64,000 nucleotides of DNA from Rallus limicola (taxonomy: Eukaryota > Chordata > Aves > Gruiformes > Rallidae): assembly GCA_022605955.1 (NCBI GenBank), contig JAKCOZ010000106.1, forward strand, positions 434,001 through 498,000, read 5' to 3'. The notes under the pieces are model-generated. The model worked only from the letters and a program-made list of their open reading frames with translations, had not been told where the DNA came from and did no database searches. Below are positions 55,610-64,000 of the stretch, in pieces. Position numbers and translations under genes: made by a program. How positions within the stretch are numbered: the stretch's first letter is position 1; each line of letters begins with the position of its first letter.

Positions 55610-55635
55610 CATACATACACACACAAACACCCGCC
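55608..55635 (+). repeat. CA-rich microsatellite
   Basis: ACATACATACACACACAAAC directly follows the LTR end. Confidence 0.7.
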
Positions 55636-55889
55636 CCAAATTTTTGGCATTTAGAAATTGTCATTCTGATTCCAGAATTTAAGAGTTTGGTTTAAATTCT
55701 AAAGAAGAACTCTTGCTCCCATAAAAGTCACATAGAACTTAAACGAGTAATGCTACGGCCACAAATTATTTCCACTTTCAAAGCTTTATTCTGCTTGACT
55801 AGCAGAAAACAATCAGCAAAGTTAACCAATGTTTTTTATAGAATAAGAATATAGATAAAGTGAAGCTCTTGAAAGCCAGCAGCAAAGGT

Positions 55890-56035
55890 GAAATTAAGAA
55901 GCCAGCATTCTATGCAACTTTGAACAATGACTCTGCTAGTAAACCGTAGAAATGTGTTGTGCTGTGTCCCTGTGGGTGAGCACATCTTTGGTGGAGCCAT
56001 CCCCCTTGTTCCCCAGCACTGGAATAAAGAAGGGG
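55890..56035 (+). repeat. Dispersed repeat R, copy upstream of the SUN gene
   Basis: Shares GAAGCCAGC, TGTTGTGCT, CCTGTGGGTGA, GGAGCC and TGTTCCCCAGC, in that order and spacing, with 62512-62632. I cannot name the family. It could be an LTR or other transposon fragment. Confidence 0.7.
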
Positions 56036-56380
56036 AGCATAGCAGGGTTCCAGGGGCCCCCAGGCATGGGTTCCCACTGCCTGGGAGGGCAGCAGCTGTG
56101 TCACCCCAGGGGAGCCCACAGTGTCTCCTGACCCTGCTCAGCCCTGGGGAGCCACAGTGTGATGTCTGAGCTGCCATTGTGAGGTCAGAGCTAGCTGTGC
56201 ACACAGTCACATGCGCAGGCAAGGATCCTGCAGTTGCCCTGTGACTGTTGCCCAGGACAGGTGTGCTCCTGCTGGGGCAAAGCGTGGGGCTGCAGTCAGA
56301 GCTCTTTTTGCCTCAGTAGCCATACTGCTGGGGCTGAGCGTGAATAGCTGAGCTGAGGGGGAGCCTGCCTTTGCCCAGAG
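56036..56380 (+). other. Upstream region of the SUN gene
   Basis: No TATA box or CpG island is apparent. The transcription start of the SUN gene cannot be placed from the sequence. Confidence 0.4.
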
Positions 56381-59300
56381 ATGCCAAGGAGAAAGGCCCC
56401 CAAGACGCGACGCCAAAGTGCCTCCAAGCAGTCTTTGAGGTATGAGGCCAACCAGCAGCCAGCAGCTCAGGCAGCAGAGCCAAGCCAATGCAAGATGAAC
56501 AGGTATAAAGTGGGCTACTCCTGCCCAGGGCATCAGGGTAGGGTGGTAGCACAGATGTGGCCTGACATGGCCAGTGGGGTGTGGAGCAGCATGGAGAAGT
56601 AGACAGAGGTTTCCTGAAGGAAAGCCCCATGGCTTGCAACCCGCCCCCCCCAACCTTTTGTGGGGGTGGGTCTCAGCTGAAAGCCTGTCTTGTTCCCCCA
56701 GCCAAAAGCCAGCATACAGCCAGGCCTTTTGGGGGGAAGCAGGACCCTTGTGCGGCAGGGCTCAGAGTTCAGCCATGCTGCACAGGGAGGTTTTGTGTCT
56801 CCTCCCAGAATGGCCACCGAGAGGTGACTGGCGAGGGGCAGGTTGATCCCAGGGGAGTGACAGGGTGAGAACTGGGCTGTACTGCTGGCGTGGGCTTCCC
56901 CAGGCAGGGGCTGCTGCTGCCAGCTTGCTTCCTCTTCTCCCACGGCAGGCCTGTAGAGAAAGGAATGGGAAAGGAGAAGGGGGCACCCCTGGAAGCAGTC
57001 CAGTGTGCTGCCCTCTTTCGCTGCTGCTTCGACAGGGCCATCATCTGGCAAGGGCCTCCGCTCAGTCTACTTCTGCCTCAACTCTGGCAGCATGGGGACA
57101 GCGGGCAACTGGCTTTTGTCTTCTCCTGTCCACAGGAACCTGTGCGTGGATGTAACGCTGCTGAACTCTCTGTCAAGGGCTGGGTCAGCCGCTCAAGGGC
57201 CTGCCCAGAGGCTCATCAAGGCCACAGAATTTGCAAGTAAGCTCAGCACTGCTGTTAGCTGTGAGGCCCTCTGGGGGAACTGGGAGAGCTGCACTGTGCC
57301 AGAGCTCTGGCCAAAGGCCCCAAGTGTCAGGAGAAGTGCAGGCAGCCCTGTTGTTTGCCCCAGGAGGGATTGCATAGAGCTTGGCCCCCACCTCCCCGCA
57401 GGGAGCTGAAACACACGTGGCTGGGCATCTGAGAGAAGATACCTCAGGAGACAGGCCTAACTCTTCTCTGGTTTCTTTGCCCAGGGTCAGTCTTCAGCCA
57501 TTCGGCGTTTGCCCTTGCTTCCCTGTGGAATCTGATGCTGAGCAAGTGCACCTTCCCCATGTATGTACTACATGTTTCTGCTGTGGATGGGAAGGGTTGA
57601 AATGGGATGTCCAAGGAGGGGGCAAGCAAAGAGGAGAGCAGAAGCTGTTCCCCAGCCAGCAGCCTGGGCCTCCCACTCAGGTGTGGAAGCTCAGGCGCTG
57701 CTCCTCCATGGCCATTCTCAGGGAGAGCCAAGAGCAAAGTCCCTTGGCAGTCTCACTCCCACATATTTCCCAGATCTCTGTCTTCGTCTTTGGTAGCATA
57801 AACTGACATGTAGCCAGGCACTCGGGTGCAGAGCCAAGCTTCCAGAGGAGAAGGGTTTTCCCTGGCTCTGCAAGGAGAGTGTGCAAGTCTGGCAGCACTT
57901 TGAGACAAGCTCCTTGCAGCCTTTCCTCTGGGAAAGATCTGATGGCAGCGTCAAACGGTGTGAACAGAAACGGTGTTCCTCCTGGGCACTGCTTTGTCAG
58001 CTCTCTGACAGCAGCAGGCTTCCAAAACGGTGGCTTTCTGGCCTGAAAAGGGAAATCCACCTGTGAAGGGCTTTGCCCAAGACTTGGGTCATCAAGACTC
58101 CCTCTTTTTCAGGCAAAAGATGGCTCTACAGAAGAAGAGGTTCTTGAAAGTCATCTTTTTGCTCCCGGTGGTTCTTGGTGAGTTTTCATGAGCAAACTTC
58201 TGAACAGGACAGCCTGGCCATGCTGAATGGCAGCTTTCAGCTGGCCCGTTTCCCTTTTGGGTCAGGCTCCCAGTTTCAGCAGGGATAGAGCTAGTTTTCC
58301 TTCTAGTAGCCGGTGTAGTGCTGTGTTTGGGAGTTAGGATGAGAATGATGTTGATAACACACATGCAGCCTGGTCCTGGTGCTCACTGAAGCAGTGAGGG
58401 GAAATGAGGAATAGCTGGGGGGCACTGAGCACACCTGAAAAATCACGGCTGTGCAGTTCCCCCCTATGTGGGCTAATGGGTCCCCCTAAGAGTAGCGTCC
58501 TCTCCCTGCACCCCACATTCCCCACCTCCTCAGCTAAGCCGCTGCCCTACCCCCATGGCAACAGGGAGGAGACAACACAACTGCAGGGGTCACTAGCAAC
58601 CCCAGTAAAATAACTGTCTCTCGGTGATCTGAATTGCAGCTGGTGTTTACTGCGTGACCTTGCTGCCAGCCTGTATCATGCAGGCAAAGGGACTGATAGA
58701 GGTCGGTGACTCCTGCGGGACAGGCACCTCCTGCAAGGGAGTGATGCTGACTGTGGCTCTCTAAATCATGGGCTCTCCTGCTTCCAGGCAGAGGGACCCA
58801 AAGAAGCAGCAACTGGTGCTGTGCCTTCCTAGGAAAGCCTCTCCTGGGAAGCCACAGCAACTCTAGTGGACACTCTAACCGAGTGGTTTTCCCTTTCAGG
58901 AGCTGACGTGTGTGTCTGCAGCACGCCTGAAGACCCTGTGGTAAGACATGTTGCCCGAGCTGGAACTGGGTCTTTGCAGAAATGCCAGCTGACCTCGTGC
59001 TACCTGCACTCATCTTCCTAACAAACAGCCAGGTCTCCCAACTTCCCTCCTGCCTTTGCAGGGGAGGGGTGGCTCTCTGACAAGCTCTGCTTTCCTGTTC
59101 CTGCAGGTCCTTGGATGCTGCGCTGGCAGAGCAAACCCAAAAGATGCAGTCTCTGCTGGACGAGGTGGCTTCACTGAGGGAGGAGCTCAGGAGCGCAAAG
59201 GTGACCCTGTTGTTGGGGGAAGGAGGCTTGGCAGGGCAGAACAGCCCAGAGAAAGCACTCCTTGGTGTGTTGTTTAACTGGGCTGCTGGAGGCATCAGAG

Positions 59301-62027
59301 TACTGCTGATAGCATTCCCTTGGCATGCCGGTGCCTCTGGCTGCTCTGGCCGGGCCCCTGAGGCAGTGGTGAGACCCAAGCTCGCTCACAGGGCCAGTCG
59401 TCACTGGCAGGGCTTGAGGCTGTCTTCTGGCTGACCTGAAGAGTGTGGAGGCTGGGGATGGGGGTGTGGGGACCCTCGTCAGCACACCTCGAGCCATGGC
59501 CACAGGTGCTGTTCCTCAGTCCTCGCAGCTCATGTCAGCAGCTCTGTGGACAAGGCTTGCCTTGCCTTTCTGACACTGACCCTTTGCCTCTGCGGGTGCT
59601 GGTAGCCATGCTGAACTGCCTGCTGATGTGGTCCTTCTGTGTGTGTTTACAGCATTCCCAGGAAGTTCAGGAGGTGAACCAGGCAGCATCCAGGATGGCT
59701 TTGGAAGTTTGCACCACGATTTCTGACTGGGCCCTGAAGAGCTCTGGTATGGACACAAGCAGCCCAGTCTCTTTGCCCTGTGCTTCTCTGCAGTGCTCCC
59801 CAAAGGAGCCTGTGCTTCAGGCACTGCCCTCCAAAGTGAGGGAGCTTAAATGTTCCATGGGGTCCCAAGGGCAAGGCTGTGGCAGCACGGCTCTCAGAGT
59901 TCCTCACAGCCTTGCTATCGGCCTCCACATGGGTGCCTCTGGCACTAGCCCCAGCTGTGTTCCTGTGCTGATGGAGAGGGTCTCTTCCTCTCCACTGCAT
60001 TTGGCAAGGGAATGGCTGGTCCATCCTTTGTTGCTCATGCATCAAGCCCTCAGCTTTGGGCTGCTGCCTTTCACATGGGGACCTGCTGTCTCCCAGAACC
60101 CTCAGACTTTCTCCTAATGGTGCTGTAGTCACCAGGTACATGGACTCCATCATAGCCCTGCGTAGCTGGGCACCCCTTACAGCCTGTGGTTGAGAACAGG
60201 ACTGACCAAAAAGGACTGGGCTGGAGACATCAGAAACAGTGCCCGAGCACCAATGCCTCCTAGTTGGTGGCCTCTGGCAGTCATCTGCTCTCTCCTCCTT
60301 ACAGGTGCCACCATTGACATGTGGAGAACTTCCAAGACCTACCACTGCAAAGAGAATTGGGGCTGCAGGGTTTTAGCATTCCTTTTCCCTTCCAAACCTC
60401 CTGACACGATTTTGCAGGTATTGTACTAGAATCAGCATGGAAGGTTTCCCTCCTTCCTGTGAATCTGGTGACCGAGCTTATGTTCTGCTTGCAGACGGAT
60501 GTTTCCCCAGGAAACTGTTGGCCTTTACAAGGGCATCAGGGCCAGGTGGTGATCAGGTTGCCAGCACGCGTCCATCTGACTGGCATCACCGTGCATCACA
60601 TTTCTGAGGAAGCCTCTCCATCTGGGACAGTCATCAGCGCACCCAGAGACATCGCTGTCTTCGTAAGTCTCTGCTGGGCACTTCTGATGGGGATCTGGCC
60701 CTGGGTGAAAGCTGTGAGAGGGTCTTGCATGCTTTCGGGCACCCTCTGAGGCTTATGCCCTGCTCTCTCCTGAGTGCTACAGCTCTCTAGCAGGACACTT
60801 CAAGGGCTCGAGAGGTTTCATCCCTCTTAAGGCTAGTTCTGGCCAAGCACCTCAGGCTTCTTGACCAAAACTCAAGGCGCACAGGACGCTCGACCTTAAC
60901 CAATGCCAGCCTACTGCTAGAACCCCAGGAGAGGGCAACAGCTAACAGGCCTGATGCAGGGCATACCCTTCCTTCTTTGTCAGTATGTGTCTGAGCTGCT
61001 CTCCTTGTGCTTTGCCCCTACAGGGAGTGGATGCAGATGGAGAAGAGGAAACTCTCCTTGGGGCGTTCACGTACAATGTGGCAAGAGAGGCCAGTCAGAC
61101 CTTTCTTCTGAAGGTACGACCCTCGTGCAAGGGCAGGATGCTAGGGGGCAAAATGCTTTTGCCTGCAAGTCCGTGGCAGGAGCAGCACAAATGCTTTCTC
61201 CCTGGGCAGAGGGGCACCGCTGAGAGAGGAGGAGCTGCCGTGGCAGGGTTGGGAGGGCTGAGTAGCACACAGCGCTGGTAGTGAAAGGACAGAAAGGACA
61301 GGGTCAGGCCGCTGAGAACATGAGTCCTGAGAGGCTCCTGGCTGCATCCACTGCCTTGCGCAGAGCCAGCTGCACATGTGGTCGCTTCACCTAAGAAATG
61401 TCTCTGTGCCGTGGAGAAACAGGAATGCCCACACAGGAATTCCCATGGAGAAACAGGAATGCAGCACCGTTGCCCCAGCTGGTGGCCTGCTGGCAGGCTG
61501 GACAGTGTCCCCTTTTCCCAGCATAACATGTGACTTGTCCCCTAAAGTGTTCATGCCTGCCAGGAGAAAGGCAGGCGCACGGGCAGCGGGAGCTTGGTGG
61601 GGTTGCACAGCAGCTGCCCCACACATAGATATCCCTCTGCAGCTTCTCAGTCAGCACAGGGTGAGAAGCAGAGGGAAGGGGCAGAAGGAAGGGAGACTGA
61701 ATCCAATCAGGAATGGCATGCAGAGGCTGCCAGGTGCCATGCCCCTTTCCATGTCCCCAGCTTCCCCAGCAGTGAGCCTCAGATTTCACAGCTGACCTCC
61801 CCCAGCTTTCTGGAGCAGGACAGGGCTGGCAGGGGGAGATACCTTGACTGCATTGCTGCTCTTAACGGCCCCATTTCTTCTTCTCCTCTTCACAGGATGC
61901 ACCGTTTCCCAGAGCCTTTTCATATATCAAACTGCTTGTGAAGAGCAACTGGGGAAACCCAGCATACACCTGTATTTATCCAGTGCGGGTTCACGGGAAG
62001 ACGGCAAAACCAGAAGGCCTGGCCTGA
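56381..62027 (+). CDS. SUN-domain protein, SPAG4/SUN3/SUN5-like, 12 exons, 364 aa
   Basis: CDS exons are 56381-56439, 57136-57236, 57485-57560, 58113-58177, 58640-58701, 58900-58940, 59107-59200, 59653-59746, 60305-60417, 60495-60662, 61024-61113 and 61896-62027. All introns are GT-AG and all phases join in one frame to a TGA at 62025. Product: basic N-terminus (MPRRKAPKTRR), hydrophobic stretch near residues 55-78, a transmembrane helix near 87-110 (VIFLLPVVLAGVYCVTLLPA), a coiled coil near 135-166 and a C-terminal SUN domain from about residue 198 (GATIDMWRTSKTY, PGNCWPLQG, SAPRDIAVF, NWGNPAYTC, VRVHG). SUN proteins span the inner nuclear membrane and bind KASH proteins to form LINC bridges. 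SPAG4, SUN3 and SUN5 are short testis-type members. The two cysteines of the intramolecular SUN disulfide (in PGNC and YTC) are present. Exon 1 is the least certain; the choice of the 57136 acceptor is set by phase. Confidence 0.85.
58271..58365 (+). mobile_element. LTR fragment in intron 4 of the SUN gene
   Basis: TTTCAGCAGGGATAGAG through GATGTTGATAACACAC resembles the 5' part of the same avian LTR family as 55041-55609. Only about 95 bp remains. Confidence 0.7.
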
Positions 62028-62210
62028 AACCAGAAGGGCAGGCTGTGCAGGAGCTCCCCAAGGCCACACCGGCTTCTCAGCCAATGGCGCCTGGCAGGTG
62101 GTGACGGGCAGGGACCCCCACCAGTCACTGCAGCGCCTTTCTCTGACCTTGCTCCGCTCTGGACTGTAATTCCACTCATATTTTTTTAGACTATTCCTAT
62201 TCCAGATTGG

Positions 62211-62216
62211 AATAAA
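62211..62216 (+). promoter_or_regulatory. Poly(A) signal AATAAA of the SUN gene
   Basis: AATAAA lies 184 bp after the TGA, giving a short 3' UTR. No competing signal lies between. Confidence 0.7.
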
Positions 62217-62511
62217 GGGAACAGATGTTCTTAGCATAAAGAATAGGCAGAGAGATCTATATTTCATTCTTTCCTCATATTTTGATTCATATGGGGCAAA
62301 ATATGTCCATGTGTATCATCACGCAGCAGGCGTGCACGTGGCCCTTAGCAAGTCTCTTCAGCTTCTTAGGGTAAACATTACCCATTATGCAAATTTAAAA
62401 GGAGCTACTAAGGGGTTGAATGTCTTCGTGCAGCCGTGGCTGTGTTGGTTTAGCTCTCAGCTAAAAACCCCACAGAGCAAAAAAACAAACCAAAATAACC
62501 ACTAAATGCCA
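62217..62511 (+). other. AT-richer intergenic sequence
   Basis: No gene seen. A short A-rich run (near 62480) precedes the second copy of repeat R. Confidence 0.5.
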
Positions 62512-62632
62512 CTAGGAAGCCAGCCTTTCTGCGCAATGATTTCACTAGAAACTGTCTCAATATGTTGTGCTTTGTACCTGTGGGTGAACACGTCCTGGGC
62601 GGAGCCAGCCGATGTGTTCCCCAGCTCTGGAA
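62512..62632 (+). repeat. Dispersed repeat R, copy downstream of the SUN gene
   Basis: Direct-orientation relative of 55890-56035, diverged by many substitutions. Together the two copies bracket the SUN gene. Confidence 0.7.
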
Positions 62633-62904
62633 GAAAAGACGTGCCTGCTGATCTGCTTTGTGTAGGGAAGGTCTTGGCGACCGCGACCGCTCAGAGTAGC
62701 TCTGCAGAACGAGAAAACACCCATCAGCAGCTGGAAAACCCAAACCTCAGCCCCCGGCAGCTGAAGCATCATCAACAGCAAGCCACTCCCTGTCCCTGTC
62801 CCGAAACTCAGCCCTGCGACTCCCGGACCTGACGCCCACCTTGCCCATCGCCACCTCTGGCGGTGGCAAAGCTGTGGCGATCAGGACAGAAAGGTGGTTG
62901 TGTG

Positions 62905-63080
62905 GAAAAGGAGCTGAAATCACTTGGGACATGAATAAAGCCACGGGGGCCGGGGCTGAAGGCTGTGGGCTTCGGAAAGGAGCTGAAATCACTTGGGCCT
63001 GGAATAAAGACTGTGGGGCTAGAGATAAAAGTTTGTGTGGGAAAGGAGCTGAACTCATGGGTGTGGGGCTGGATCTGAGA
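62905..63080 (+). repeat. Minisatellite, 66-69 bp period, about 2.6 copies
   Basis: GGAAA(A)GGAGCTGAA recurs with GAGCTG at 62911, 62980 and 63046. Units share CACTTGGG and GAATAAAG and have diverged. Confidence 0.8.
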
Positions 63081-63102
63081 TGAGACTGAGCTGAACAGAG
63101 AA

Positions 63103-63385
63103 TTACAGAATCACAGAATCTTTAGGGGTTGGAAGGGACCTCAAGAGATCATCGGGTCCAACCCCCCTGCCAAAGCAGGCTCCCTATCTCATACTACATA
63201 GATAGGCGTCCAGACGAGACTTGAATATCTCCAGAGAAGGAGACTCCACCACCTCCCTGGGCAGCCCATTCCACTGCTCCGTCACCCTCACTGTGAAAAA
63301 GTTCATCCGCATGTTGGTGTGGAACTTCCTATGCTCCAGCTTACAGCCATTGCCCCTAGTCCTGTCCCCACTGACCACTGAAAAA
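63103..63385 (-). mobile_element. CR1 LINE 3' fragment
   Basis: Starts with ACAGAATCACAGAATC, the reversed CR1 3' tail, then the reverse complement of the standard CR1 3' region, matching 46470-46740 in the other copy. Only the last 280 bp or so of the element is present. Confidence 0.92.
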
Positions 63386-63842
63386 TTAGAGCTGAAGTAA
63401 AAACAAACTGGAATAGAGACTACAGGGACAGGGCTGCAATAATTGTAGTAGTGTGGTAAAGAAATTAAAAGAACCCCATCCAACAGCTGAGCCCATCCAG
63501 ACCAGAAAAAAAAAAAAAAATTGAAGAAACCCACAAGCCACAGAAACCCCCAAAACCAAATTCAAAAAAAAACCAAAACCCCACAAAAACAAAATAATCC
63601 AACTCAAACAACCCCACAAGCCCAGGCTTGACCAGACAATCCAGCAGCCTATGTGCACACCATGAGCCCTCTTTACCCCCTTTGTCCCTCTCTTTTCTCG
63701 TGCTGCTTCCAAAGTCACAGCATTGGAAAATTCTCTAAAACTAGGATTGTCCTAGTAGTTTGATTCACTTGTAGGGTATTTATCTCAGGGCTATCAACTT
63801 GAAGAGCAGCTGCTTGACAATTTATTTATTTATTTATTTCAG
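63386..63842 (+). other. A-rich intergenic sequence with simple repeats
   Basis: Contains an A15 run near 63507-63521, an A/C-rich stretch to about 63600 and (TTTA)n at 63820-63839. No gene seen. Confidence 0.6.
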
Positions 63843-63908
63843 CCCTGTTTTAAGGAAGAATGTACAGAAAGGACCAGGGACGTGCAACGAGGAGAAAGGA
63901 AAGTGCAA
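63843..63908 (+). other. Candidate exon at right edge
   Basis: A pyrimidine-rich acceptor (TTATTTATTTCAG) and a strong donor (CAA|GTAAGT) bound 66 nt that are open in one frame (CFKEECTERTRD and on). I do not recognise the protein and the neighbouring exons would lie outside the window. Confidence 0.25.
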
Positions 63909-64000
63909 GTAAGTTCTGAGCGAGGGGAACACCCTAAATGCTGCGAGTGACTGAAGTGGCCAAGAGATTTTAGCCTTAGCCTTTCAGTGACATGGGGCCC

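Noticed and set aside
56890..57240. Alternative second exon of the SUN gene using an acceptor near 57024
   Set aside because: Joining there from the donor at 56439 puts the rest out of the frame that continues through the SUN domain. The acceptor at 57136 keeps it.

Overview
The window reads as nuclear DNA of a bird. It has CR1 LINE copies in both orientations, an avian-type endogenous retroviral solo LTR, a vertebrate GCKIII-kinase fragment and a complete SUN-domain gene with canonical GT-AG introns. I cannot name the species. Chicken 5S rDNA and STK25 are, as I recall, both on chromosome 9, so a chromosome 9 homologue is plausible but unproven.

Bases 1 to about 44,822 are one uninterrupted head-to-tail 5S ribosomal RNA array. 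I count 125 full-length copies, all on the + strand, and the array continues past the left edge. Two gene classes alternate. Class A (77 copies) is the ordinary vertebrate 5S sequence, preceded by a spacer of about 252 bp (unit about 372 bp). Class B (43 copies) carries a fixed block of changes in internal-promoter box A and helix II, preceded by a different spacer of about 210 bp (unit about 330 bp). Four copies are A/B hybrids and one is a diverged mosaic. Copy-specific mutations and unit lengths recur at fixed offsets (10,388, 12,909 and about 3,617 bp), so the array grew by amplification of multi-gene blocks on top of single-unit turnover.

The array stops inside a spacer at about 44,822 and abuts a CpG-rich promoter with three 27-bp repeats that recreate a ZNF143-type motif. 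Three exons with intact splice sites (45,680 to 54,710) encode the start of an STK25-like kinase. The hinge exon and the whole C-lobe are missing, so I read it as a truncated duplicate. Its first coding intron holds a decayed CR1 of about 4.5 kb on the - strand, split by a second CR1 on the + strand.

A solo LTR (55,041 to 55,609) follows, then an intact 12-exon gene (56,381 to 62,027, 364 codons) for a membrane-anchored SUN-domain protein of the SPAG4/SUN3/SUN5 type. Two related dispersed repeats in direct orientation bracket this gene. The right end holds a minisatellite, a CR1 3' fragment, A-rich sequence and one weak candidate exon.

The array supplies ribosome components and appears functionally unrelated to the two protein genes beside it. 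The most notable feature is the two-class 5S system with class-specific spacers and higher-order repeats.
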